A DNA stretch of 64,000 nt from Hysterangium stoloniferum (Eukaryota > Basidiomycota > Agaricomycetes > Hysterangiales > Hysterangiaceae). A program made the translations under genes and the position numbers. The notes beneath the pieces were generated by a model that was not told the origin of the DNA, ran no database searches, and was given only the letters and a program-made list of their open reading frames with translations. Location of the stretch: the NCBI GenBank assembly GCA_015178975.1, contig WHVD01000125.1, forward strand, positions 124,001 to 188,000, written 5' to 3'. Below are positions 31,046 to 43,069 of the stretch, piece by piece. The number at the start of each line of letters is the position of its first letter. Position 1 is the stretch's first letter.

Positions 31046-31812
31046 TGTAGTTTTTCTTCTATAATATTTGAATTATTTTCAAGTAACGACTTTAAGAATA
31101 ATAATGTCATGAAAATGGGTGTAGCTTTTATGACAATTATAGAAAGAAAACAATTAGCTGCACATCAGAGACGAAGAGGTCCGACTGAAGTAGGAATTTA
31201 CGGGACTACCTTTGAATCGAAATGTTTTTGTTGATAACGTGCCTTCGCTAATTAGAATTCTTAATAGTTTAGGATGATTGAGGGAATCATACCTCAACCA
31301 CTTTATTTTAAATATTTCCTGAAGATAGTAAAGAAATAAAAGAAGAAAAGATTCGACATAATTCTATCTATATTTTATATTATAATATTATAACAATAGC
31401 ACTTTTATTTAGAGATCAAAGTTTCTATTTACCTGTCTTTGCTGTAATTTAAGTAATACGAAATTATGTTGTTACCTGCTTCGACAAACATAAATTAATG
31501 TACAGATAACAAGATGATTAGTGATGTGCCTGCCCGGCTTGGCCTGAAAGCCAGGTGCTCGGGCCTGGCATATTCTCAGGCCAGGCCGTAGAGGAGGGCT
31601 CGGGCTCGGCTTAGGGCTCCGGCTCCGGCTCAGGGCTCGGGCTCGGCTTGGGCCAGGGCTTATTGCAACATGTATATATGTACACTTTTTGAGTATTTTG
31701 TCTTCAATTTCATATTCTTTTATATTTTCTACTAGTGGACTGATCACCCACTGGGTTTTAACAATAACATGTGTGCACACAATCAAACCAAATACCTACC
31801 ATTACTGCCAAA
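31046..31812. other. AT-rich noncoding DNA with GC-rich patch, then gypsy leader
   Basis: Positions 31046-31520 are AT-rich with nothing recognised. Positions 31530-31665 are a GC-rich array of GGCTCGGGCTCGGCTT-like words. The stretch just before 31813 is the untranslated leader of the gypsy gag. No 5' LTR resembling 42634-42912 is present, so the element has lost its left LTR. Confidence 0.5.
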
Positions 31813-34800
31813 ATGTCCGAGATTAATCAACCCGTCACTCGCCAAGGCACAGTTCGAAGCACAATCCCCATGTGGAGCAAGAGAATTGTTCGAAAAATGG
31901 TGGTAGTTGATGAGTTGAATGATCTGGCCGGTGCATCGGTGAGTAGTACTTCTTCGCCTCTGAATGCCATGGGCCCCGACCCAATCCTCCCTACTCATCA
32001 GGGGGGAGAGGGAAGGATGGACCGTGATGCCGAGATGGAAGAGGTATTGACAACAACCTCTGATTCCTCGATGGCCACATCTGGGGGACATGACCATGCT
32101 CCCAGTAGTGAAGCCTCGAAAGAATCGTCTGAAAGTGGGAGAGAGAGAGAGCCTTTTCCCCTCATGAATGAATACCTCCGTACTCCGGTTACTCTTCATA
32201 ACTGGACATACCAGTATAACCTATTGTATCCCGAAGAGCTAGCAGCCCCTCGAAAGACCTTCCGGAGGATGCTGGGAAAGGAGAAACCTCTCATCCACCC
32301 AAAGTCGGTCTTTTTCCAGAGTGGTTTGAAATGGAGAGCAGTGGCAATGACAATGAAATACAGGAGGGAGCATCCCAGGATATGGTGCTTGAGCGCAGGC
32401 AGGCTGCTCAGTTTAGATGGTCCGACTGTTCGGAGTCTGACAAAGATCAGCTTGGGCTGCTACCAGAAACATGGACCTTACCTAAGGCTGGGAGAACGAT
32501 TAGAGGGTTGGAGAGTTCAGTAACCTCTCTCCCTATCTTCCTAAATCTAAGTGCCATTGTAGTTGAGGTGGAGGAAAACGCACCTATGACAACCGAAACC
32601 ACATCGTCTATGTTAGAACCTGCAAATGCAGATGGATCTAAAAAGGGGTTGCCGATGCCGTCCAACAAAGGGAAAGGATGCGAATGTCCCTTAAAGAACC
32701 TGCACAAAGGGAGAGAAATGCGGAATAGTCAGCCACTCAAAGAGAAGAAGCCCAAGAAAGTTACTAGCCGTTATGTAAGGGAGTCTTCACAAGTGCCGGA
32801 GGGCGGATACTTTGCAGTAGGAGGGCAAGGGAAGTTTGGACCACCATCCAATTCAAGTAGCCCATCTAGTAGTGATGGATCAGATGATTCTGCCAGTAGT
32901 ATTTCCACTGATTTGGAAATCAGTGGAAGGAGCACAGACTCACCGGAGTCAGGATCTGGGTCAGAAGATGTTACTGGGAGTCATTCTGAAACAAAGAAGA
33001 AGAAGCGTGGAAAGAAAAACTCACCAAGCTCTACTCGAATAAGACACAAAAAGCACAGATGGTCAAAGGCTGAGGCTAAATGGACTAAAAAACTGTTAGC
33101 TGGAGTTAAAACGAAGCAGGCTGTGATATATAATGGCATAGCTGAACTTGATGTTCTTGAAGCGTTCATCTACGCATATGATCTCTGGGCAGAGATCAAT
33201 GGGTTAGATCGCAAGTGGGCGGTTAAATTGATTATATACAGTAGGCAACAAAACCCTTACAATGTTTTGCACTTTTTGAAAGACATGGCTATTCCTCCAG
33301 AAGTAAATTCTGTAAATTGCTGAAAATATTATGTAATATACTTCAACATCATACCTTCCAGAAATGCACAGCCACAAGGCACTATGTCCTTATTTGGTAA
33401 GTCCACATCACACACAAACCAATAGCTCATTGTAAGGGTTTTGTTGCACACTATTTTGAGACCATTATTACAAGAAATTAGTATTTAGTATGGCCCCCCT
33501 TTGCTCTAATCACTGCTGCAAGTCTTCTAGGCATACTCTCAATAAGCTTCTGACACTCCTCCTTTGGAATCTCTTCCCACACCTTCTGCACCCTCTCCCA
33601 CAGTTCATGAACACTATTTGCTGGCTGTTCATACTCCCCCAGCTTCTTTTTGACATGATTCCACAGATGTTCAATAGGATTCATGTCAGGAGATTGTGCA
33701 GGCCACTTGAGGACTGTAACATCATGGTCAGTGAACCATTTTTGGGCCTTTTTGCTGGTGTGTTTGGGGTCATTGTCTTATTGAAACACAATGTCAGCCA
33801 CTGTTTTGTTGTAATATTTGAGGGTTTGCTGGAGTTCATCATCCAGGATCTCCACATAAAGCTCAGCGTCCATCCTCCCATCAATTTTGGTTGCAAACCC
33901 AACCCCATCCCAGCCCATGCATCCCCACATCATCAGGTTTCCTCCTCCAAACTTGACTGTTCCCTCTACTAACCTATCATTTAACCCCTCACCCACATTT
34001 TTCTACACATATTTCCTTCCATCTGATCCCAGCCTATTAATCTTAGTCTCATCAGACCATATGACCCTCTTCCAGTCCTCCAGGGTCCATTCCAAATGCC
34101 TTTCTGCAAACTCCAATTGAGATTTCTGATGATGAGGTTTGAGAAGTGGCCTTTTTCTCTTTACCACAGCCCTCATGCCTATGGTTTTGAGGTGGCAATG
34201 CACTTTTTGTGAAGTAATAGGAGTGTTGATGATGTCTATAAGTTTCTTGGTTGCCTGTGTGGCATTATCAACCTTCCCCATGCAAATTATTCTTCTAGCA
34301 TAGGCAATATTGGCTGTTGTAAGCTTTGTAGGATGGCCATCAGAGCATTTGGGGAGGTCAGGGCAATGCTCAGAGCAAATACAACTGATGGTGGCACTGC
34401 TGAGATGAGTTTGGTAACATATTTGAGCTCCAGAAATGCCAGAGTCAAGTAGAGAAAGAACATGTTGGATTTAGCTGGGGGAGAGCTTTTTCATTGTGAG
34501 TAGGGTGATTGTGGGATTCCAACTGATTGCTTTCATTTTATATACATTGAGGAAGAGTGCTCACATGACTTTGTTGAACTTTATAAACAAAGTTATGTGA
34601 CTAGGACCCGTTTTGAACTTTAAAAATGTGTGCAACAAAACCCTTACAATGAGCTATTGGTTTGTGTGTGATGTGGACTTACCAAATAAGGATATGGTGT
34701 CTTGTGGCTGTGCATTTCTGGAAGGTATGATGTTGAAGTATATTACATAATATCTTTGGCATTTTACAGTATTTATTTCTAGAGGAATAGCTATGTCTTT

Positions 34801-35290
34801 CAAAAAGTATAAAATATTGTAAGGGTTTTGTTGCCTACTGTACTTCCTCGATGGAAAGGCAAGCTCCTTCTATATGAAGCATGTAGCTTTGAGCAAACAG
34901 AAGTGGACTTTGAAGGCTGTGTATGATGGCCTATTCGATTACTGCTTTCCTGCTGATTATAAAGTGCATCTTCGAAAGCAACTTACGTCCGCCAAGCAGG
35001 GTAGAAAATGTTTTTGTGATTTTGCATGAGATGTCGAAAATAATGCGAGGAGGTTTCCTGACATCCATGAGTGACAACTCAAGCAAATTGTGTGGGATGG
35101 GGCATATGACTATATTAAAGAGAAATGGTTAGATAATGGACTCAATCCTGATGATACTTCATGGAAAAAACTCATCAAAATTGCTACCTGATTTGAGGCG
35201 GCACAAGAATTTCGAATTGCAGATAAAGGGAGAAGGGAAAATGCATTGTCCAGATCGCCTCGGATATGGCCCTGAAAAAAGGACCTAGTG
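31813..35290 (+). pseudogene. gypsy Gag, frameshifted and split by a Tc1/mariner insertion
   Basis: ATG at 31813. The first ~170 codons are low-complexity acidic Ser/Glu sequence. A frameshift near 32330 moves to the frame that runs to 33238 (Ser-rich, then basic KKKKRGKKN, then a capsid-like start). After the transposon the frame resumes at 34841-34843 with FLDGKASSFYMKHVAL and TLKAVYDGLFDYCFP, the capsid pattern of agaricomycete gypsy Gag. Stops occur near 35030, 35085, 35190 and 35275. Confidence 0.8.
33239..34840 (-). mobile_element. Tc1/mariner element (1602 bp) with ~200-bp terminal inverted repeats
   Basis: The ends CAGTAGGCAACAAAACCC and its complement are flanked by TA (33237-33238, 34841-34842). 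The inverted repeats extend about 200 bp each with an internal repeat of the CAACAAAACCCTTACAAT motif. The minus-strand transposase shows WSDETKINRLGSDG, DNDPKHTS and SPDMNPIEHLW (DD34E type). It is broken by TAG replacing Trp at 34005-34003 and TAA replacing Gln at 33780-33778, both explained by a single C:G to T:A change. Confidence 0.95.
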
Positions 35291-36943
35291 AGTCAGATGG
35301 GGCAGAAGGCTGATAGTCAAGGGGCAAAAAATTACCAGTCCAAGCCATCTGGATCGGGAAGTACCACTCTTGAACCACATCCTAAATTAAGTCGGAGTGA
35401 GATGAATCAACTTCGAGCAGAAGGACAATGTTTCAATTGCAAGAAGGAGGGTCATGAATCCCGCAATTGTCCTGAAGGAAAATTCCTTTTGGCACCCAGA
35501 AAGGGTACTGTGGTGTCTGCTGGAGCTGTCAGAGTTAAACAACTCACAGATTTGGAGAAAAAAAAGGAGCGTACTGAGATACCACTCCACATGGCCTCCT
35601 TTGTGTTGAGAAATGCGGAAGACCAACAGGAGTTTAATATTTTGCATGAGCGGATTTATGCAGCTTGGCTGCAAAAATCAATTACTGAATATTTTGGGCC
35701 GGATACTGCAATCGCTGAGGGGCAAAATCCAATGACACAATTTGAAGTGTCATTGTCAATTGCAGATTTTGTGATTAAAGATAATGTCGTACCCAGACCT
35801 CTGCTGCACATTGGAAAGGTAGAATGTAGGGAACCTGGGTATCATGTGGATCAAAGTATATTAAGTAACTCTGAATGGTCTGGGAAAAGACTTACCAATA
35901 ACTGTGCCGACCGAATTGCTGTCACAACCATAATACAACATCAGTGTTGTCTGTATTTTTCAAATGTTGAGTCCATTGATGCCGGGATGTGTCATACCGA
36001 GCGGTTTCAGGTGATATTTGATCATTGTCACTGGACATATGAAATAGTAGATTGCCTCCGACCCCACATGTATATGGCTATATCAAAACAGGCCCTCCTA
36101 AGTGGGGACTGGACGATCGCTCAAATGGCTAGTACAGCTATTTTAATGGAGGGCGGGACGGACCAAGGGGAGTCTCTAGAGGATGATGAACCAATGAGAG
36201 AAAACAGGCCCACTCCAGGACAGTACCTCTTGGCTGCTTTGAAAGAGTACTTCACGCCAGAGGAGGCATTCCAGGAAGGGATATCCCCCGAAGCTCGGTT
36301 TCGGGTACATACAGAAGAGTCTGGCTTGCAAATTTGGGATGAGTCCAATTCTGACTTGCCATTGTTTATGCCCTGGTCTGTGTTCAGGGTTGACGAGGCC
36401 ATAGAGGATAAAATACAAGCCGTATATGAAGAGCACATACCTGGGTTCACCAAAGATATGCCAGCTTTTCGACGACACTGCCAGGAGGCAATGTGTAAGT
36501 TGTTGGAGATTCGTTTTCGAGTCTATTATAAGACAGGGATCTTGACGGATACAAATGGGGTGGAGCGACAGCGATTTATCATCCAATTCACTGCAGGATT
36601 GTATCAGATTCGTGACCAGGAGTTATTAGTAATGTACTTGGTTACGAAGGATCATCTCCAACATGATAAATGGACTGTGCCACAGATCGTGGCCAGGGGA
36701 GAAGTCACAGAGGACTTGTCAGGGGCAGTTGTGTTTGTCAACCCCGCTCATATGCCTAAGAAAAAAGTGTTAGGACATAGGAAGAAGAGTCAGTTGCAAA
36801 ATGACAGGGTTGAAATGGTCCAGTGTACCTCAATGCAACCAAAAGACTTTACTCGTTGCCTGCCGAAACCTGTGGTCATTGAGGCATTCATCAATGAACG
36901 ACCGGTGAAAGCCCTAATTGATAGTGGATAACTTGCAGACTTC
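35288..36943 (+). pseudogene. gypsy Gag C-terminus, zinc knuckle and protease start
   Basis: A long open frame (about 547 codons) follows the decayed capsid region. CFNCKKEGHESRNC near 35430 is a CX2CX4HX4C nucleocapsid zinc knuckle. After ~400 residues, which include two copies of a module with LHxxKVE/YxVDQS-type and ESGLQIWDES-type sequence, the frame reaches ALIDSG near 36915, the retroviral-protease active-site motif (D-S/T-G). TAA at 36929-36931 interrupts the protease immediately afterwards. Confidence 0.75.
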
Positions 36944-39732
36944 ATGTCGATGACGTTAGTCGATCAGCTGCAGGTAGTCAAGGATCCACTAGTAAAACCA
37001 CTTACTATCCAGTTGGCTGTTCATGGATCACGGTCAAAAATCAATTATTCAGCTACTGCTGAGTTTTCATATCAGAACATAAAGTGTACTCGACGTTTCG
37101 ATGTTGCTAACCTTGATTCATACGACTTGATATTAGGGACTCCGTTCATATTTCAACATCAAGTTATGATGGGGTTGAATCCTACAAGGGTCAACATTGG
37201 GTCACCTCTACCACTCCCCATGGAAGGAGATACCATCAAGACTCTCTGTTCTGCGGTAGCGGAAATTTTTGACAACGAGTTAGAGAGGTTAAGGGCAGAT
37301 TTACGTGCTGAAGCGGCTGACCTTGACCTAGACACTGCATCAACGGCACTGCCTCCCTTAAGGGCTGTTAATCATACCATTCCAATAATTGATGACACCA
37401 AAGCTTACTCATGGAGACCATTCAAATGCCCCGAAGCAATGAGGGATCTATGGCATGAAAAAAAAACTGCATATATCAAGAATGGGAGGTGGAGGGTAGC
37501 CACGGGAATGAACGCATGTCCTATGCTTATTATTCCTAAACCTCCAAAGGCTGATGGCACTTTGCGAATACGCACAGTAGTGGATAAGCATTAGCAGAAT
37601 TCTAACACATAAGCTGGTGACCCCCTTGCCAGATATTGAAGCCATTCTATGAAATGTTGTGTGTCATAAGTATCAGAGTTTGATAGACGGGAAGGATGCC
37701 TACGAGCAGAGCCAAGTGGTTCCTGAGCATGTCCACTGGACATTTTTCACCTCTCCTGATGGCACTATGGAAAGCCTGACATTACAAATAGGGGATTGCA
37801 ATGGTCCATCGACCTACCAGACATTGATGAACCACATATTTGCGCCGTACATTGGCATCTTCATGGATGTGTACTTGGATGATATTGTCATATACTCTGA
37901 CTCTATCTGTAAAGGGTATGCATATATGCATACCTGGACTAAGGAATAATAACCGGATTATAGTACTTTATTATTTACCTTTTATTTTCTTTCTTTATAT
38001 TCTTTCTATATTTCGAGCACACCTTGATTTGTAGTTCGAAGCTTTGTGTATACGTATGGGTGCCCTCGGCGCCAAAGGATAGACAACTTTTTACCCAGCA
38101 GACACCACTTCGTAACGACTCAGATGTCGAATAACGAGAGGTGTCAAGGGTAGTATCTCAGCTACCATAAGGGTAGCATTCTCTAGTCTACTAATAGCCT
38201 TTTGAACTCGAACCGCTAAGGTCGAGTTCCGCTTTCAAGACTTTGCGCTCGTCGACACCGTAGTCGACTCGCGCTACTAATACTCTATCCTAGACACTCA
38301 GTCTTTAGCTGAGTATCTTTCTTATTTCTAGCTACTAGTTGTACCGTAAAGGGTCAACTCGTTATCTTACTGTTTTAAGCCATTGCAAGCAACTATACAG
38401 TTGCTCTTGAGGCGTGCAGTGCGTTCTTATACTAGTACTAACAGTCTAGTAGTCTATAGTATTGTACTGACGGTCAATACTCTCTAATAGTAGTTGAATA
38501 AACACTATTCTTTGTATATAGAGCGGTCAGAACCCACCACTCTTCACACTATCAGTGATCATGTTAAGCATCTACGTGCTGTGTTTACAGTGCTCTGTTG
38601 GGAAAAATTATACCTCGCTGTCAACAAGATGCACTTGTTTGCTTCGGAGTTACCAGTTTTAGGGCATGTGATTAACGATAAAGGTATGAAAATGGACCCA
38701 CATAAAGTCGATACAGTGGGCAACTGGATGATCCCGATGAATAAACAACTTTTGGCAGGAGTTTTAGGAGCAGTGGGATATCTCGCTAACAACTGTGAGG
38801 GAGTTCGAATCCCAATGGCTATTTTAGCAGCGCAGACAGGAGTAAACAGGCAGTGGCATTGGGGTGCAACGGAGCAGTGTGCCTTTGAAGACGTGAAGCA
38901 TATTGTTCAGGCCCATCATGACAGTTATAGAATTGCATTGGACTACTCACGAGGTCATCAAACCATTAATTTGGTGACAGACGCTTGTTTAACAGGTGCA
39001 AGTGGCATTCTCAGTCAAGGTGAAGATCTCTGCACTGCCACAATAGTGTCATTCTGGTCAGGGAAGTTCAACTCGGCACAGCAGAACTACCCTGTCCATG
39101 AACAGGAGTTGTTGGCTATCATGGAATCACTGAAACAATTCCGGTCACAACTGTTGGGGGTAAAATTTCGAATCTGTACTGACCATAAAGGGATAGAATA
39201 TATACTTATGCAGAAGAACATGTCTCCGAGGCACACGCGGTGGCTGGATCTTCTAAACGAATTCCACTTTGAGATTCACTATATCCCTGGAAAGTCGAAT
39301 ACGTTTGCAGATGCTCCATTGAGAATCTATAGCGATGAGCCCTTGGGCACCATTAGGGCTGAATCCGAGTACATAACTGACATTCCAGGGATGGAAGAGG
39401 ATACACGGGGGGTGCACTATGTTTCAGGGGTTCCTGGCTTCAACAGTGTGTCGACACCACTGTATACAGGGTCTGCAGCGGTAGCATTGGAGGAAGCACC
39501 AAGATGGTCAGGAAGGTTGGCTACTCAAACACGTCCATCATATGCAACACTCGCAGGGTTGGGAGCAAGGAGGAAAGGACGTATTGAAGGATCACGAGAG
39601 ACGACCGAAAAGACACACATTGGTAATAGTAAGTCATCTGGATCGCCCCTGGAGCATCCATCACAAGGGGCGAGGGGCAAAACACCAAATACGTCTGGTC
39701 ATCAAGATTACGTTGAATGGCCTTCTTCATGA
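36944..39732 (+). pseudogene. gypsy protease end, reverse transcriptase and RNase H
   Basis: The protease continues as DLILGTPFIFQHQ (37110-37150). RT starts near 37370, with stops at 37592-37594 (TAG) and 37650-37652 (TGA), each one C-to-T step from a sense codon, and a one-base frameshift near 37610. The RT catalytic motif YLDD at about 37876 is intact. A family D LTR interrupts after IYSDSI; the frame resumes at 38549 with HVKHLRAVF. RNase H follows (LVTDACLTGASGILSQ, CTDHKGIEYIL). TGA ends this frame at 39730-39732. Confidence 0.85.
37908..38548 (-). mobile_element. Solo LTR, family D, inverted, CTATC duplication
   Basis: Plus-strand ends are TGTAAAGGGT and CTCTTCACA; the reverse complement begins TGTGAAGAGTGGTGGG like other family D LTRs. 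Exact CTATC at 37903-37907 and 38549-38553. It interrupts the RT gene just after the YLDD motif. Confidence 0.93.
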
Positions 39733-41459
39733 GTGACAAGGGAGGGTGCATTACCTGAGTTGACTTCAGATTTTCTACTAGCAGAAATCCCATTGGGGGG
39801 CCATGCAGGATTGGACATCCCAGAAGTCCTACAATGACAGTATGGATCAGATGTTTTCTTCTCTAGGATATGGGCAACGCCGCAGGAGTATAAGGGCTTT
39901 ATGTCACAGGACGGGTTTCTGTTCTTAAATCTGGAGGGCGTCAAACTACTTTGCATCCCTGATATTACCATTGGGAATCGACGAGTGCGGGAAATTGTTA
40001 TTTCGCATGCCCATTCGATCTTGGCCCATCTAGGGGCAAGGAAAACTGCCACATATTTGCGAACCAATGTGTGGTGGCCGTCATTAACCAAGGATGTCGA
40101 ATTATTTTGCAAGTCATGCAGTGTGTGTGCCACTTCGAAATCTGAAACACAGAAACCGCAGGGACAACTTCGCTCAATGGAAGTGCCATCACAGCCGTGG
40201 GAGGCAATTGGGATTGATTTTGTAGGACCCTTGCCAGCGTCTAGGAATTGCCTTGGAGAGTTCAATAGCATCTGCATTATTATTGACCATTTAACTTGCA
40301 TGGTCCATTTGGTACCAGTGCGCAGAAACTATACTGCTATTCAAATGGCTGAGGTGATCTTCGACCATGTTTACAGGTTGCATGGGCTGCCCGACAAAAT
40401 CATTAGCAATCGAGATTCGTTATTTACAAGTATCTTTTGGAGGGAGCTTCATCGGTTGATAGGAGTCGAATTGCGGATGTCTTCATCATACCACCCCCAA
40501 ACAGATGGCGCTACTGAACATGCAAATCGGACAATGACACAAATGCTTAGGCAATGTGTAGCACCAAACCAGAAATATTGGGTGTCGAAGCTGTCAGCTA
40601 TTGAGTTTGCGATGAATAATGCTACATCAGAAACAACTGGATTCTCACCAATTGTTTTTGAATTATGGTTGGCTGCCACGGCCACTGCTCTGGGACAACA
40701 ATACGAAGTATCCAGGTGTCCTTGAATTTGCAGAACGGATGAAGCTAGCAATCATGAATGCGCATGATGAGATACTGACAGCCAGGGTTAAGCAGACGTG
40801 GCAGGCAAATCGACACCGAAGGTCTGCTGAATTTAACGTCAATGATTTGGTTTATCTATCCACGAAGAACTTACGCTTACCAAAGAATCGGGCACATAAA
40901 CTGCTGCCAAAATATATAGGACCTTTTAGGATCAGCCGGGTACTGGAGCCAGGAGCAACATACCAGTTGGAACTGTCAAGGGAGCTCAAGCAACAAAGGA
41001 TTAACCCAGGTTTTCATGCCTCGTTGCTTCGTATACACATTCCGAATGACGATCATCTGTTCCCAGGGAGGCAGTTGAGGCAGATTCCTGGTTTTGGTAG
41101 TCAGCCTCGTGAGTGGGCAGTCGAGAAGATTCTTGCTCATTCAGGCAAGGGTCTCGAGGCCTTCTTTGAGGTCTTGTGGAACACGGGAGAAACTACCTGG
41201 TTGCCATATCAAGCTGTTCAGCATGTTCATCCATTGAAGGCTTACCTGGAGGCACTAGGTGTTACAAGTGTTCGATCATTGCCCAGGGGCCAAGGGCGGC
41301 TCTCGAATCACATCGAAATCGCCAAGATGTCTTTGAGCTCGGAGTGTCATCAGGAAGTGTCTTGCAAATCAAGCGCTGAGGACTTACCTTCTATTTATGT
41401 TGGCTCAGCTGTCCCAATCATTGCACAAGATTCACCCACTATGGATGCTCAGGAGTATC
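39733..41459 (+). pseudogene. gypsy integrase and chromodomain-like tail
   Basis: The integrase zinc-binding region (HAHSILAHLGARKTATYL ... CKSCSVC, HHCC) is followed by catalytic residues in GIDFVGPLP, SNRDSLF and QTDGATEHANRT (D, D, E). A frameshift near 40670 moves to the frame that carries LVYLSTKNLRLP, PKYIGPFRI and a chromodomain-like WAVEKIL...FFEVLW...TTWLP (41110-41215). Chromodomain integrases target heterochromatin. Confidence 0.85.
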
Positions 41460-41934
41460 TGTGAAGAGTGGCGGAAGTTCTGACCGTTCTATATACGAAG
41501 AAATGAGTAGAAAGGAAGGATATTGACCTATTCGGTGCAATATAAGAGAAAGGTGAGAGAAAGAGCACGAGATGACGAAGGAGTCAACGAGTGCGATGGT
41601 TCGAGTGGAGGCCTCGACTATTACAGTTCGAGGCCAGAAGTGTTTAGTAGTTCAGATATTGCTACTTATGTAGTAGCTGACACGTTACCCTGATCACCGC
41701 TCGTAGTAGACCTAGTTTGTGTCTTTCGAGTGGTGGTTCTTGGGTTAAAGTGTGTCTGAGTTCCAATTGGTGCTGAGTGCACCCACAAGTATACACAATG
41801 CTTCGAACTAATGAAATATGCAAGATTCGAAGAATATGAAAGATAGAAAAATATGAATAAAATATGTAAAATATAAATGAAATAAAAGGAGTGTTTTACC
41901 ACAATGAAACTGTGGTAAAAGCATACTCCTCACA
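41460..41934 (+). mobile_element. Solo LTR, family D (475 bp), GTATC duplication
   Basis: TGTGAAGAGTGGCGG to ACTCCTCACA, with exact GTATC at 41455-41459 and 41935-41939. It splits the gypsy pol tail, which continues in frame after 41939. Confidence 0.93.
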
Positions 41935-41939
41935 GTATC

Positions 41940-42585
41940 CAACACAAGTATCCACGGAGTTTCTGACGACTACAATGGCTGCCGTTTGCGATAGTGCTCT
42001 TCGAGGCGTCCAAGTGACATGGGATTTGTGTATGGAGCAGTTCGAGACTATGCAGCGTCAACTCCTTGAAGCACAACAGAGGAATCACATACCGCAATCG
42101 AAATCTGTCAACCCTCGTGTAAGGGAACGGACCCATGCCTGGAGGGAGAGACAACAAACCGCATCGCTGATAGACAGGTTGTCTTCACAGCGAGACGTAC
42201 CAGGCACTCTACCGTCACCACAGGCCTCAAGTGCTATCTGACGCCAGAGAAGGAGGCGGTAGCAGGGTACTTCCAGGCCAGAGAAGGAGGCAGGGTACTT
42301 CCAGGCCAGAGAAGGAGGCAGGGTACTTCCAGGCCAGAGGCATCATCTTCAGTGCACTGCCTTGAAACTCAGCCTGGGAAGGGCATGCCAGCCTTAAGTC
42401 CGCTGCAGGACACTGAGGGGTGTGTAAGGGCGTCAGCACAACATCGGGTGATGAAGAAGGACAGGTCAGATGCATTGATGCAACAGATTGGTCATGGCCG
42501 ACAGGAGGAGATGGACCTCGATGGCGGTTCCGTGAGTGACGACCTAGACGAGCTGGAGCAGGAGGTGTTGGAATTGCATCATTGA
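41940..42585 (+). pseudogene. gypsy pol C-terminal tail
   Basis: The frame continues to TGA at 42239-42241 as a Gln/Arg-rich helical tail (DLCMEQFETMQRQLLEAQQR). A further short acidic frame, 42352-42585, ends ELEQEVLELHH. A tandem repeat of about three 29-bp units (GCCAGAGAAGGAGGCAGGGT) lies at 42246-42335. No known domain. Confidence 0.5.
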
Positions 42586-42617
42586 ACCAGCCCACTGCGA
42601 ATTGCATGCTGCATTGC

Positions 42618-42633
42618 AGCGTGGGAGGGCGGG
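42618..42633 (+). promoter_or_regulatory. Polypurine tract of the gypsy element
   Basis: The purine-rich stretch GCGTGGGAGGGCGGG lies directly against the 3' LTR. It serves as the plus-strand DNA primer in LTR retrotransposons. Confidence 0.75.
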
Positions 42634-42912
42634 TGTAACGGGAGCGGACCTGGTGGTGGACTTGGCACGGAGTGGTCTACCACCGTTGACTCAGGGGGTA
42701 AAGAGAGGGTAGATAATTTTCCGATCATTACACTGTTTCATTTCTATTATCTGTCATTAGGGGGTTTAGTCTACGAATGTTAGCATAAATAGGGAAGCCA
42801 CCCATTAGCTACAGTAGTTATTTCGAATTGGAGCCTATTCCTACTCTGTTAGTTCCTCTTCATAAGAAGCTTAAACCGAAGGATTACACTATCTTAAAAG
42901 CCGAACCTTACA
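42634..42912 (+). mobile_element. 3' LTR of the gypsy element (279 bp)
   Basis: Starts TGTAACGGGAGCGG directly after the polypurine tract and ends CGAACCTTACA. No second copy is found in the window, so the element is one-ended. The right flank is ATTTC; the matching left duplication is absent. Confidence 0.85.
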
Positions 42913-42919
42913 ATTTCTC

Positions 42920-43068
42920 TGGTTTGGACCCATATGTACCCACATATACTTACTGTAGCACTATCTGTGTGTTGGCAATCTACCACCACTGGTCATTTGA
43001 GTTTGAGTCTGAGTCTGAGTTTGGTCACTCCTGGTGACTTCTGTGTCCTTATATCATTTATTCCAACA
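42920..43068 (+). mobile_element. Short LTR, family H (149 bp)
   Basis: Similar to the reverse complement of 51578-51731, which sits next to a copia primer-binding site and gag. Starts TGGTTTGGACCC and ends ATTCCAACA. No target-site duplication was found. Confidence 0.7.
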
Positions 43069-43069
43069 T

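Larger units (their letters stand above)
31813..42912 (+). mobile_element. Ty3/gypsy chromovirus-type retrotransposon, interrupted, lacking 5' LTR
   Basis: Gag, zinc knuckle, protease, RT, RNase H, integrase and chromodomain-like C-terminus follow in gypsy order, then a polypurine tract and a 279-bp 3' LTR. Three later insertions split it: Tc1/mariner (33239-34840), and two family D solo LTRs (37908-38548 and 41460-41934). Removing them restores the codons at each junction. Several in-frame stops and at least three frameshifts make it inactive. Confidence 0.93.
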
